From JBFGFX01 sp965232455 (GTDB lineage Bacteria > Pseudomonadota > Gammaproteobacteria > Steroidobacterales > Woeseiaceae): 64,000 nt of DNA. The translations under genes were made by a program, and so were the position numbers. Below the pieces are notes generated by a model. That model saw nothing but the letters and a program-made list of their open reading frames with translations. It was not told the DNA's origin and searched no databases. Location of the stretch: positions 1,860,001 through 1,924,000 of the forward strand of contig OZ246981.1 in the NCBI GenBank assembly GCA_965232455.1, read 5' to 3'. This document shows, piece after piece, positions 15,965 to 25,150 of the stretch (its first letter is position 1; every line of letters starts with the position of its first letter).

Positions 15965-17800
15965 TTACTGGTAACCTTTGGCCTGCAACTTGAATAGCTG
16001 CGCGTACTGCCCGTCCTGCGCGATCAGGCTGTCGTGATCGCCCTCCTCGACGATCCGGCCGTCCTGGATCACGATGATCTGGTCCGCCGCGCGCACGGTC
16101 GAGAAACGGTGGGAGATCAAGATCGTGATCTTGTCACCGCTGGCACTGCGGAAGTGATCGAAAATCGCGGCCTCCGAAGCGGCGTCCATGGCAGCGGTCG
16201 GTTCGTCGAGAATCAGTATGTCGGCGTCCGAGCGCATGAACGCCCGTGAAAGCGCAATCTTCTGCCACTGCCCACCCGACAGTTCCCTGCCGCCCTTGAA
16301 CCACCTGCCGAGCTGGGTTCGATAACCCTCGGGCATCGATTCGATGAACGGCGCGGCCATGCCCGTACCGGCCGCTTCTTCCCAACGCGTTTCGTCCTCG
16401 ATGTATCGCACGTCCCCGGCGCCGATGTTTTCGCCCACGGAGAACTGATACCGCCCGAAGTCCTGAAAAATAACGCCGACGCGCCGATGCAGTGCGGCGA
16501 GTTCCCAGTCCTCGAGACTGAGACCGTCCAACAGGATGTCGCCCTCGGTGGGCGTATAAAGACGTGTCAGCAGTTTGATCAACGTGGTCTTGCCGGACCC
16601 GTTTTCACCGACCAGGGCCAGGCTCTGGCCGGGCCGGATCGTCAGGTTCACGCGCTCCAGCGCAAAGTCCTTGCTGCCCGGATAGCGGAACGAAACGTCG
16701 CGAAACTCGAGGCCGCGCGAGGGGTCGGGGCCCGACTGCGCCTCGCCGGACTCTGGTGGAACCGGGTACGAGAGATATTCGTAGAGATTCGACAGATACA
16801 GGTTGTCTTCGTACATGCCGCTGATTGCGGTCAGGCTCGCCGCCACCGCGGCCTGCCCCTGGCGGAACAGCATCAGATACATCGTCATCGCGCCCAGCGT
16901 AATCTCGCCGCCGATCGTCGCGAGCACGATCCACACGTAGGCGCCGTAAAACGCCGCGGTAGAAATCAGGCCGAGCCCAAACCCCCAAACGTCGCGGCGG
17001 ATCGTCAGGCGGCGGTCTTCCTTGAACAGACGCTTGAATATATTTCGATAACGGTCCAGAAGACGCGGTCCGAGCTGAAAGAGCTTAACCTCTTTGACGC
17101 CGTCTTCGCGGGCGATCAGCGTTTCCAGATACATCTGCATGCGACTGTCGGGCGAACGCCAGCGAAACAGGCGAAACGCATCACCGGAGAATTTGGCTTC
17201 CGCAAAAAACGACGGCAATCCCGCCACTATCAGAATGAGCACCGCCCACGGCGAAAAACCAAACAGCAGCACGGCATAGCTGACCAGGGATATCCCGTTT
17301 TGGGCGAGACCGAACGTGCGTTTGACGAGACTCAACGGCCGGCTGGACGCTTCGCGGCGAGCACGGGTCAGCTTGTCGTAGAACTCGGAATCCTCAAAGC
17401 TGCGCAGCGGCAGCGTCAGGGCCTTGTCGAGGATCATCACGTTGACGCGATGACCGAGCTGCGCGCGCAACAGGGATTCACTGGCCGAAATACCGCGCTG
17501 GCTTGCCGCCAGCATCGCCACGATTGCGGCTTCGAGCACGACGTAGCCCAGCACCTGACGGACATCGGGCTCGGCCGCCGCAATTGCCGCCACGACACCG
17601 TCGACGATCAGCTGCCCGACATAGGCGACGGCCGCCGGCAGAATTCCCGCGACGACCGTCAGCCCCGCGAGTACGAACATCAGGAACCGGCTCGTCGTCC
17701 ACACCAGTTCCACTGCGCGCCGGCTGTAGCGGAACACGCCGAAAAACCGCGGCATCAGGCCGGGCAAGTCTTCGCTTATAGGATCTATCGCATGAGCCAT
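15965..17800 (-). CDS. ABC exporter, fused membrane and ATPase domains
   Basis: A 611-residue half-transporter that should homodimerise. Six membrane segments lie within about 35-320. The nucleotide-binding domain has Walker A GENGSGKT (398-405), signature LSGGQ (507-511) followed by WQKIALSRAF, Walker B ILILDEP (527-533) and switch His in LISHRFSTVRAAD. The LSGGQWQKIALSRA form is one I associate with peptide or bacteriocin exporters of the NisT type, but it has no C39 peptidase domain and no peptide gene is seen next to it. The HupE-like gene follows 18 bases downstream. Substrate unknown. Confidence 0.88.
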   Translation of the reverse strand: MAHAIDPISEDLPGLMPRFFGVFRYSRRAVELVWTTSRFLMFVLAGLTVVAGILPAAVAYVGQLIVDGVVAAIAAAEPDVRQVLGYVVLEAAIVAMLAASQRGISASESLLRAQLGHRVNVMILDKALTLPLRSFEDSEFYDKLTRARREASSRPLSLVKRTFGLAQNGISLVSYAVLLFGFSPWAVLILIVAGLPSFFAEAKFSGDAFRLFRWRSPDSRMQMYLETLIAREDGVKEVKLFQLGPRLLDRYRNIFKRLFKEDRRLTIRRDVWGFGLGLISTAAFYGAYVWIVLATIGGEITLGAMTMYLMLFRQGQAAVAASLTAISGMYEDNLYLSNLYEYLSYPVPPESGEAQSGPDPSRGLEFRDVSFRYPGSKDFALERVNLTIRPGQSLALVGENGSGKTTLIKLLTRLYTPTEGDILLDGLSLEDWELAALHRRVGVIFQDFGRYQFSVGENIGAGDVRYIEDETRWEEAAGTGMAAPFIESMPEGYRTQLGRWFKGGRELSGGQWQKIALSRAFMRSDADILILDEPTAAMDAASEAAIFDHFRSASGDKITILISHRFSTVRAADQIIVIQDGRIVEEGDHDSLIAQDGQYAQLFKLQAKGYQ

Positions 17801-17902
17801 GTCGGAATCAGTGGAGGCTCCTGGGACGGGTTTCTTGGAACGGGCCGCTCAGGAAACTCCGACAATGGTGTCCGAATCCGACAATTCAAGCGCCGCGAGG
17901 CG

Positions 17903-19327
17903 TCAGGCGCTCGCGGCAACCTGCCAGCCGCCGCCGAGCGCCTTGTACACCCGAGCCATGTTCAGTAACACGCGGGTGTGGCTGCGAGCGCTGGCGTCCT
18001 GCGCCTCGTCGCGGCGGCGTTCGGCGTCCAGCACGGTCAGGAAGTCGGCGAGGCCCTGCTCGTAAAGCCGCTGCGCGATCGTGGCGGCCTCGGTACTGGC
18101 TGCCGCGGCCGCCTGCAGGCGTTCGTAGGTTCGGAGTTCTTCCGCATACGCCGTCATCGCCGACTCGGCATCCGCCAGCGCGACCAGCACCGCCTGTTCG
18201 TAGGTCAGCGCCGCGGCGCGCGAACGGGCGCCCGCCGCCTCGAGGTTTGCACGCAGTCGCCCACCCTGAAACACCGGCCAGCTGACGAACGGGACAACAG
18301 CCGTCGTGCGTGCGCGACCGCTACCGATCTCCCCGGAGTTCTCCGCCTCGAATCCGTAGCTCGCGTTCAGCACGAACCGCGGGAAGAAATCGGCTTTTGC
18401 GACGCCGATTTCCGCGGTCGCCGCGGCGAGCTGCCGCTCGGCGGCGACGACGTCCGGGCGCCGCCGAAGGACGTCCGCCCGCATGCCGACCGGCAGCGCC
18501 CGCGGCGGAGCCGGTAAACGCTCGACGGCGGCCACCTGATCGTCGGTTTCCTCGGGTCGCTGGCCCGTCAAAACGCCCAGTCGATACGTGCTGGCCCGTA
18601 TCGATGCTCGCAAACCCGGAAGCTGCGCACGTACCGCATCGAGCTGCGCCGCGGCGCGCAGCTCGTCGATACGACGGGCGATGCCCGCCTCGACTTTGCG
18701 GCGCGTCAACTCCAGGGTCCGCTGCTGTGACTCGATGTTGCTCTCCGCGATTGCGAGACGTTCCTGCGCGCCGCGCAACTCGAAATACGCGGACGCCGTT
18801 TCGGAAAGCACCGACAACACCACGGCCTCCTGACGGGCAATCGTTGCATCCAGCTGGGCATCGGCCGCTTCGTTGAGTCGCCGGTTACCCCCGAAAACGT
18901 CGAGTTCCCAGCTGGCATCCAGATTGGTCGTGTAAAAATCGACGTCGCGCGGTATCAGGCCGGCGTCGATGAGCGTACCGCCCGCTCCCGGCGATTCGAT
19001 GCTCTGCTCGAAACGGGTGAAACTGCCGTTTATCGCGGCCTGAGGCCAGAACGCGGATCGCGCGACGCCGCGCGCGGCGCGCGCCTCTTCGACCCGAGCA
19101 GCGGCGACGCCGATGTCGCGATTGTTTGCCGCCGCCCGCGCAAGGAAATCGGCAAGCTGATCGTCATTAAGTGTCGACCACCAGGCATCGGGCACCGCCG
19201 ACGATTGTTCCGGCTTTTCCAACCACGCGTCGGCAATGTCCGTTTCGGGCGCAGCGTAGTCCGGACCAACCGCACAGCCGGCAAGCAGAAGGGCTGTCGC
19301 CAAAGTACACAGTCTTTTCGTACTCAT
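17903..19327 (-). CDS. RND efflux outer-membrane channel (NodT/OprM family) lipoprotein
   Basis: The ATG at 19327 overlaps the stop of the RND pump gene by four bases (ATGA). It gives a 474-residue lipoprotein with lipobox LLAGC, followed by VGPDYAAPET, the standard start of NodT-type factors. Two outer membrane efflux protein (OEP) repeats follow, each with long heptad-rich helices: about 60-260 and 270-465. Trimers form the outer-membrane beta barrel and periplasmic helical tunnel that dock with the pump and adaptor encoded just upstream. Confidence 0.95.
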   Translation of the reverse strand: MSTKRLCTLATALLLAGCAVGPDYAAPETDIADAWLEKPEQSSAVPDAWWSTLNDDQLADFLARAAANNRDIGVAAARVEEARAARGVARSAFWPQAAINGSFTRFEQSIESPGAGGTLIDAGLIPRDVDFYTTNLDASWELDVFGGNRRLNEAADAQLDATIARQEAVVLSVLSETASAYFELRGAQERLAIAESNIESQQRTLELTRRKVEAGIARRIDELRAAAQLDAVRAQLPGLRASIRASTYRLGVLTGQRPEETDDQVAAVERLPAPPRALPVGMRADVLRRRPDVVAAERQLAAATAEIGVAKADFFPRFVLNASYGFEAENSGEIGSGRARTTAVVPFVSWPVFQGGRLRANLEAAGARSRAAALTYEQAVLVALADAESAMTAYAEELRTYERLQAAAAASTEAATIAQRLYEQGLADFLTVLDAERRRDEAQDASARSHTRVLLNMARVYKALGGGWQVAASA

Positions 19328-22300
19328 GACGACCACGCCGTTTTGAGCCGATTGAGCGACGGCCTGTCGCCGGCGGGCTGCTTTTCGCGATAAAGCCAGT
19401 GATAAACCGCCGGGGTAAATATGAGTGACAGAGTGACCGAAAAACCGACGCCACCCGCAATGACGATGGCGAGCGGCGGCCAGAAATCACCGCCGGTGAA
19501 CAACAGCAGCGGGATAAAACCGCCGACGGTGGTCGCGGTCGTCGACACGATGTGTCGAGTCGCCCCCATCGTCTCGCCGACGATTGCATCGACCTCACCC
19601 GCCCGCGATTTTGCGTTTGCGCGTATCGCCGCCAGTACTACGATGGTACCGTTGATCGCGACGCCAACGAGCCCCACGCTGCCGATAATCGCGTTGAAGC
19701 CGCGCGCGTAACCGCCGATCCAGAGCGACAGCATTCCCAGGCCAACCGACAGTACGGCGACCACGGCAATCAGCATCGCCAGGCGGTTGCTGCGGAACGA
19801 CAAGACGATGGTTCCGACCATCAGCATCAGCAGGATAGGCAGATACGTCAGTAGATCGCCGAGCGCATCCGACTGCTGCTCGCTATCGCCCGCAACTTCA
19901 AACGTGTAACCCGGCGGCACCGTGAACCCCTCGGCCTCGGCGCGCACCAATACGGCGTTCGTCACGTCGATCGCCAGCGCGTCGCGGCGGATGTAAGCCA
20001 GCACGTCGTTGCTGCGTATGCCGTCGAGCCTGCTGATGCTGCTTGCCTCGGGTGTAATCGCGACGGCGCCTATGCTCGTCGCCGGTATGAAGCGACCGGA
20101 ACCGGGGTCGGCGACCAGCGGCAGAGACGCGATGGACGCGGCAGAGTCCCGGTCGTGTCCGTGCAGGCGAACGCGGACCGGCAATTCCTCGACGTCCTCG
20201 AGCACCGAGCCGCCAATCTGGCCTTCGAGGTCCGCCTGCATTTGAGCGGCGACTTCAGTCAGGGACAAACCCATCTGGCCGGCCGCGACTTCGTCCGCGG
20301 CGATACTCAGCTTGGGCTGTCCACCCATGACGCTTGCCCGGGTTGCCAGGATTTCAGGGACGGTGTGCATGATCCGCCGCAGCTCGTCACCGCGTTCCTT
20401 CAGGACCGCCGTGTTGGGCCCCTCGATCCGAAAACCGACTGGGGCTTCTATCGGCGGGCCCTGCGCAAACGGGCTGACGACCACCCGCGCGTCGGGAAAA
20501 CCGTCGCTCAATATCTCCGGCAGGATCGTCGTCAGCTCCTTCGCCCCCTGCACCGTGTCGGTGTAAACCATCGCGTGCGCGTAAGCGCTGTTGCCCTCCT
20601 GCTTCATGATCCGATTGTAATAAATGGTCGGATAACTGCCGCCGATGAGCCAATTCACTTGTTCGACCTGCTCGTACCCGCGCACGACCTGCTCGATCTC
20701 GCGCGTCAGCAACTCCGTCCGGCCGATCGACGCGTCGGATGACAGCCAAACCTCGATCTCGAACTGATCGCGATCCGCCGGCGGAAAGAACTGCTGCCCC
20801 AGCGTGCCGGCGAGGACGAAGCCCAGGATCGGCAGGACCAGGGTGGCCGGCACCGTAATCGCCGGTCTGGCGAGTACCGTAGACAAAAACCGCTGGTAAA
20901 CCGCCTTCATGCGGCTGCTGCAAATGCCGTCCACCCACCAATGCCGTTCCGTGCCCGGCTCGTGCCGTCGCAGGGAAAGGCCCGCAAGCGCGGGAATGAT
21001 CGAGATCGACACAAAAAAGGAAGCCGCCAGTGCGAGCACGACCGAGGTTGCGATCGGACCCACAAAATCACCCATCGCACCCGGCAGCAGGAACACCGGC
21101 ATGAATCCGAGAATCGTCGTCATCGTCGACGCCAGCAACGGAACGAACAAATGCGACAGCGCGTGACGCACCGCCTGGGTGCGTTCTTCTCCCGCATCGA
21201 GCTTCTTTTTTATTTCGTCGGTCATGACGATCGCGTTGTCGATGAGCAGCCCGATGGCGATGATCATGCCGAAGATCGACATCTGATGAATCTGCTGGCC
21301 GGCAACGCTCAGCCCGAACATCGTCAGGGACGCGGACAGGGGCAGAGAGGTTCCAACGATGATTGCGGCGCGCCAACCCATGCCCGCGAACACCACCAGC
21401 ATGACCAGCCCGGCGCCGGCAAGCAGATTGCCGCTCAGCGTCGACAGGCGTTCTTCCGTGTAAACGCTCTGATCGAATACGATGTCGACGTCGACACCCG
21501 CGCCAGTTTCTTGCGTGAATTCCGCCACCAGGTCGCGAGCGGAAACCGCCCATTGGTCCAGGCGAATGTCCCGACGCGTCTGCGTCGCCACAAGAATGCT
21601 GCGCTTTCCGTCCGTGTACGCCATGTCAAACGGCGGATCACGCCAGCCCTTGCGGACGTCCGCGAGATCGCCCACGGTCACTACGCTGCCATCGCGATCG
21701 TTCAGGACAGGGATGCGGCGCACACGATCGGCCGACGCCAGTTCGCCGTCCACTTCAATAAAGAGATCTCGATCCGCGCTCCGCAATGCGCCGGCAGGCA
21801 ATTTGGTGTCGGCCCGCGCGATTCGCCCCGCCACCTGCGCCGCCGTCAAGCCCAGCGACGCGAGCACGCCGCCGTCCAGGGTGACCGAGATTTCCTCCTG
21901 AGGCTCACCGTAGATGCGAACGTTGTCCGTGCCACTCATGCCGCGAAAACGATCGGCCAGTTCCTCTGCGATGCGATTCATGACGCCGAACGACCGGGCG
22001 TCGCCGTTGCGCCACGCAATCGACACAATCATGCTGAAAGCGACCGCACTGTTTTTGTCGTTGAAATCGGGAACCGTCGCGCCGTCCGGAAGCTCGTCGG
22101 CGACGTCGTTAAGGCGGTCCCGCATCTTCGAGAACACCTGTTGATTCTCGCCCGGGCCTATATAGTCCTGGAGTTCCATCTGCACGACGGACACGCCGGC
22201 CCGCGACGTTGAACGTATCTCCTTGATCTCCGACAGTTCGCGCAGGCTGTCTTCGATGCGATCCGTAACCAGCGCCTCGACCCGCTCGGCCGACGCACCT

Positions 22301-22479
22301 GGCAAGAACGTCACTACGCGCGGATACCGATTGGTGATGCGCGGATCTTCGATGCGAGGCATGTTGCTGAGCGCCGAATATCCCCCCAACAGGATTGTGA
22401 CGAGCCCGAGGACCAGCAGATAGCGGTTGTCGAAAAACCGCAGCGCAAGCGCCGACGAAAACCCGGAGCGAGAGGTCAT
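19324..22479 (-). CDS. RND efflux pump, inner-membrane transporter
   Basis: A 1051-residue AcrB-fold transporter with twelve membrane segments and two large periplasmic loops. The N-terminus has the family's NMPRIEDPRI and YPRVVTFLPGASAERVE. In TM4 the motif is GLLIDNAIVMTDEI, so the adjacent Asp407-Asp408 pair of AcrB is replaced by Asp414-Asn415; several drug-pump subfamilies outside the AcrB type look like this. Together with the adaptor at 22487 and the channel at 17903 it forms a complete tripartite pump. The TetR regulator is divergent. The substrate cannot be predicted. Confidence 0.95.
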   Translation of the reverse strand: MTSRSGFSSALALRFFDNRYLLVLGLVTILLGGYSALSNMPRIEDPRITNRYPRVVTFLPGASAERVEALVTDRIEDSLRELSEIKEIRSTSRAGVSVVQMELQDYIGPGENQQVFSKMRDRLNDVADELPDGATVPDFNDKNSAVAFSMIVSIAWRNGDARSFGVMNRIAEELADRFRGMSGTDNVRIYGEPQEEISVTLDGGVLASLGLTAAQVAGRIARADTKLPAGALRSADRDLFIEVDGELASADRVRRIPVLNDRDGSVVTVGDLADVRKGWRDPPFDMAYTDGKRSILVATQTRRDIRLDQWAVSARDLVAEFTQETGAGVDVDIVFDQSVYTEERLSTLSGNLLAGAGLVMLVVFAGMGWRAAIIVGTSLPLSASLTMFGLSVAGQQIHQMSIFGMIIAIGLLIDNAIVMTDEIKKKLDAGEERTQAVRHALSHLFVPLLASTMTTILGFMPVFLLPGAMGDFVGPIATSVVLALAASFFVSISIIPALAGLSLRRHEPGTERHWWVDGICSSRMKAVYQRFLSTVLARPAITVPATLVLPILGFVLAGTLGQQFFPPADRDQFEIEVWLSSDASIGRTELLTREIEQVVRGYEQVEQVNWLIGGSYPTIYYNRIMKQEGNSAYAHAMVYTDTVQGAKELTTILPEILSDGFPDARVVVSPFAQGPPIEAPVGFRIEGPNTAVLKERGDELRRIMHTVPEILATRASVMGGQPKLSIAADEVAAGQMGLSLTEVAAQMQADLEGQIGGSVLEDVEELPVRVRLHGHDRDSAASIASLPLVADPGSGRFIPATSIGAVAITPEASSISRLDGIRSNDVLAYIRRDALAIDVTNAVLVRAEAEGFTVPPGYTFEVAGDSEQQSDALGDLLTYLPILLMLMVGTIVLSFRSNRLAMLIAVVAVLSVGLGMLSLWIGGYARGFNAIIGSVGLVGVAINGTIVVLAAIRANAKSRAGEVDAIVGETMGATRHIVSTTATTVGGFIPLLLFTGGDFWPPLAIVIAGGVGFSVTLSLIFTPAVYHWLYREKQPAGDRPSLNRLKTAWSS

Positions 22480-22486
22480 GATCCGT

Positions 22487-23644
22487 TCACCTCACCGATG
22501 CGCCGGCAACGGCGGCGGTGTCGAGCCGGACCTGCTGATTCGGTACGACGCGAGTCAGCCCTCCGCTGACATATAGGTCCCCGTCGGAAATCGCTCCCCG
22601 CACGTAGACGCTCTGAGTGTCCTCGTAGAGAATCTCGACGGCGCGCGGCTGCAGAAAATGCGTCGCACCGCTTGTATCGAGCGGCCCGTCTTCCATCGGC
22701 ATGACAACGTACGCCGTCCACAGCCCCCGACTGCCCTCCGCCAGCGCGCTGATCGGCAGCCAGAAACCGCTTTCTTCGATGGTCTGGTCAAGCGACAACC
22801 TCGCAAGATCGCCGGGCAACGCGGCGCCATTCTCGAGACTCAAAATGACGTCTACGGTGCGAGTAGCCGGATCCCGGACCGGCAACACGGCGCGGACGGT
22901 CGCATCGATACGCTGTCCGTCTATCACCACTTCCAGTCGTTGGCCGGTCTCGACACGCTCCGAGAGATTTCCCGAAACTCCGATGCGTACCTCCGGCGCG
23001 GCGATCTCTTGAATGTCCAGAACGGGCTGACCGGCGGATACGATCTGGCCCTCGTCCAGACGGCGTGCAATCACCGTCGCATCAAAGGGCGCGCGCAGAA
23101 CCGACTTGTCGATATCCACCTGCACGCTGTGCAGTCGCGCCCTGGCGGCCGCGACACCGGCCTGCGCGGCGTTCGCGCCGTCAACGGCGAGGTCGAGTTC
23201 CTGCGCCGAAATGCCCTCGAAACCGGCGGCTACTTCGCTTCGCTCCAGGCTGCGATCCGCCAGTTCACTCGCGGACAGCGCCTGATCCAACGCCGCCTGC
23301 GCTTCGGCCAGCCGGGCACGCAAACGCTCGGTGTCCAGTCGGGCCAGCACGTCACCCGCGTCGACACCGTCACCTTCGTCGGCGGCAACGTCCAGGAGTT
23401 TTCCGCCGAGTTCAAAACCCAGCTGGCTCTGACGCGCAGCCTCGACGCGGCCGACGAACACGCGCTGCACCGTGTACTCGTCGACCGGAACGGCCCGTTC
23501 CACCCGAACCAGGAGCGCTGATCGCTCGCCCTCCGCGGCCACCGCGCCGGAACCGCCAGTACAAGCCGACAGTCCGGTCAGGACCACCGCTGCGAGCAAA
23601 AAACTGCTTATACCAGAGTTACTTAGCCACTTCTTTGCCGTCAC
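22487..23644 (-). CDS. RND periplasmic adaptor (membrane fusion protein), lipoprotein
   Basis: A 385-residue protein with lipobox GLSAC, so it is anchored in the inner membrane. Domains in order: first half of the lipoyl/barrel-sandwich (VFVGRVEAARQSQLGFELGGKL), an alpha-helical hairpin of about 100 residues, the second lipoyl half (SVLRAPFDATVIARRLDEGQIV), and beta-barrel and membrane-proximal domains to the end. It is the first gene of the efflux operon, eight bases before the pump gene, and faces the divergent tetR-type gene across a region holding two operator-like repeats. Confidence 0.95.
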   Translation of the reverse strand: MTAKKWLSNSGISSFLLAAVVLTGLSACTGGSGAVAAEGERSALLVRVERAVPVDEYTVQRVFVGRVEAARQSQLGFELGGKLLDVAADEGDGVDAGDVLARLDTERLRARLAEAQAALDQALSASELADRSLERSEVAAGFEGISAQELDLAVDGANAAQAGVAAARARLHSVQVDIDKSVLRAPFDATVIARRLDEGQIVSAGQPVLDIQEIAAPEVRIGVSGNLSERVETGQRLEVVIDGQRIDATVRAVLPVRDPATRTVDVILSLENGAALPGDLARLSLDQTIEESGFWLPISALAEGSRGLWTAYVVMPMEDGPLDTSGATHFLQPRAVEILYEDTQSVYVRGAISDGDLYVSGGLTRVVPNQQVRLDTAAVAGASVR

Positions 23645-23689
23645 GACGACTGCCCTCCCGGGCTTGGTTTATGACCAGAAAAAATATAT

Positions 23690-23738
23690 ACTAGACCGTA
23701 TGGTTTGATCTTATACCAGCAAAACGGAACTGTCTAGT
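23690..23738. promoter_or_regulatory. Divergent promoter with two inverted TetR-type operator copies
   Basis: ACTAGACCGTATGGTTTG at 23690-23707 (plus) and ACTAGACAGTTCCGTTTT at 23721-23738 (minus) agree at 13 of 18 positions and lie in opposite orientation. The first is itself a partial palindrome (AGACC/GGTTT). They sit between the adaptor gene and the regulator gene, beside the AT-rich TATATA run at 23685-23690. This is the arrangement expected for a TetR dimer pair repressing both directions. Confidence 0.65.
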
Positions 23739-24371
23739 TTGAATATTGCAATCCAGGAAGCTGCCCGTCGCCCGGGCCGACCCAAAAGCGAAGAAAAGGC
23801 GGACGCTATCCGCGAGGCGGCGTCACAGCTGTTCATGTCGGAGGGCATGGAGAGAACTTCCATGGACGCTATCGCCCAGGCCGCCGGGGTGTCCAAGCAA
23901 ACGGTCTATTCCCACTTCAACTCGAAAGACGACCTGTTCCGCGCCTGTATCGCGTCAAAAGTCCAGATGTACGGCATCGACGAATCGAAGCTCGATCTCG
24001 ACGCCCCCGTCGACGAGGTGTTGCACCGCGTCGGCAAGCAGTTTCTGACGTTGCTGAGCGACCCCGAGGTCATCCAGATGTTCCGCCTGATGATTTCCGA
24101 AGCGAACGCGTTCCCGCGAGTGGTCCAGAGCTTCCATGAAACCGGGCCGCGCGCCACGCTCGACTACGTCACCCGTGTTTTCGCACACTATCTGCCGGCG
24201 GAACGGTCATCGGAGCTTGCTCGACGTGCTGCCTGCGAGTTTCTGGCGCTCGTCAAGAGCGAGTACTTCATGGAGCGGCTGCTCGGCACGGGCGGTAACG
24301 TCGACGGTAACGAAATTACGGATCACGTGCGCCACTGCGTTGTTCAGATCCGTAAGCTTTACGATTTGTAA
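23739..24371 (+). CDS. TetR/AcrR-family repressor of the adjacent efflux operon
   Basis: A 210-residue regulator with a TTG start abutting the second operator copy; no better start lies upstream. After the basic arm RRPGRPKSEEK comes the HTH region EAASQLFMSEGMERTSMD, then IAQAAGVSKQTVYSHFNSKDDLF (about 28-70), the usual TetR DNA-binding domain. The C-terminal helices form a ligand-binding and dimer domain related to AefR-type regulators. Divergent placement to the RND operon and the paired operators between them indicate that it controls both; the inducing ligand is unknown. Confidence 0.92.
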   Translation: MNIAIQEAARRPGRPKSEEKADAIREAASQLFMSEGMERTSMDAIAQAAGVSKQTVYSHFNSKDDLFRACIASKVQMYGIDESKLDLDAPVDEVLHRVGKQFLTLLSDPEVIQMFRLMISEANAFPRVVQSFHETGPRATLDYVTRVFAHYLPAERSSELARRAACEFLALVKSEYFMERLLGTGGNVDGNEITDHVRHCVVQIRKLYDL

Positions 24372-24394
24372 TCGTCGCTCGTCGGGACAGGGTC

Positions 24395-25150
24395 CTACGG
24401 CCTTGCCCCTCGCAGCACTTCCGCGACCGCCTCGACATCCGCCTCCGTATCGACGCCGGGGCCGGGCCGCGTCGCCGGAACACCAACCTTGATCCGCAGC
24501 CCCAGACTCATTGCCCTCAGTTGCTCCAAGCGCTCGCAGCGTTCAATCGCGGACGGTTCGGCGTTGACAATCTGCCGCAACACCGAACACCGATACGCAT
24601 AGATGCCATGGTGATGCAGCGCCGTTTGCACGGCTAACTCCGCCGTGTCGCCCGATCGGGAAAAAGGAATAGCCGTCCTGCTGAAGTAGATGGCGAACCC
24701 GTTGTCGTCCAGCAACACCTTGACGACGTTGGGGTCGGCAAAATCCTCACCGCGCGCCAGCGGCGAGGCCAGCGTCGACAGATGCGCTGACGTGTCATCC
24801 AGCAAACTCGCGCACTGACCGATGGCGGCAGGCGGCATCAGCGGCTCGTCACCCTGCAGATTGACGACAATCTGTTCGTCCGACCATCCCAGGACGTCGG
24901 CGGCTTCCGCGAGGCGGTCCGTGCCCGACCGGTGCTCGGGCGAGGTCATGCACACAGTTGCGCCAAAGTCTTCGGCGACATCCGCGATACGGGAATCGTC
25001 CGTGGCGATGACCACCTCCCGGGCGCCGCTTTTGCCAGCGCACCGCCAGACGTGTTGCAACATCGGCTCGCCGGCTATCTCCCTGAGCGGCTTGCCGGGC
25101 AGCCGCTCCGAGGCGTAGCGGGCGGGAATGACGACGGTGAACTCAGTCAT
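24395..25150 (-). CDS. kdsB: 3-deoxy-manno-octulosonate cytidylyltransferase (CMP-Kdo synthetase)
   Basis: A 251-residue enzyme that activates Kdo with CTP for addition to lipid A. Clear signatures are the N-terminal nucleotide-binding VVIPARYASERLPGKPL, the MTSPEHRSGTDRLAE segment, NLQGDEPLMPP and HHGIYAYR. Length matches the family. It is the last gene of the exbB-exbD-msbA-lpxK-kdsB cluster and overlaps the end of lpxK by eight bases. Downstream it converges with the TetR gene, 23 bases away. Confidence 0.97.
   Translation of the reverse strand: MTEFTVVIPARYASERLPGKPLREIAGEPMLQHVWRCAGKSGAREVVIATDDSRIADVAEDFGATVCMTSPEHRSGTDRLAEAADVLGWSDEQIVVNLQGDEPLMPPAAIGQCASLLDDTSAHLSTLASPLARGEDFADPNVVKVLLDDNGFAIYFSRTAIPFSRSGDTAELAVQTALHHHGIYAYRCSVLRQIVNAEPSAIERCERLEQLRAMSLGLRIKVGVPATRPGPGVDTEADVEAVAEVLRGARP

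Noticed and set aside
16487..17968. 493-codon plus-strand open frame
   Set aside because: It is antisense to the ABC exporter. The product is rich in Arg, Gln and His with no domain, as expected for a shadow frame in GC-rich DNA.
24372..24394. REP-like half site GGGACAGGGTCCTACGG between tetR and kdsB
   Set aside because: Too many mismatches to the REP core to call; it extends into the kdsB 3' end.
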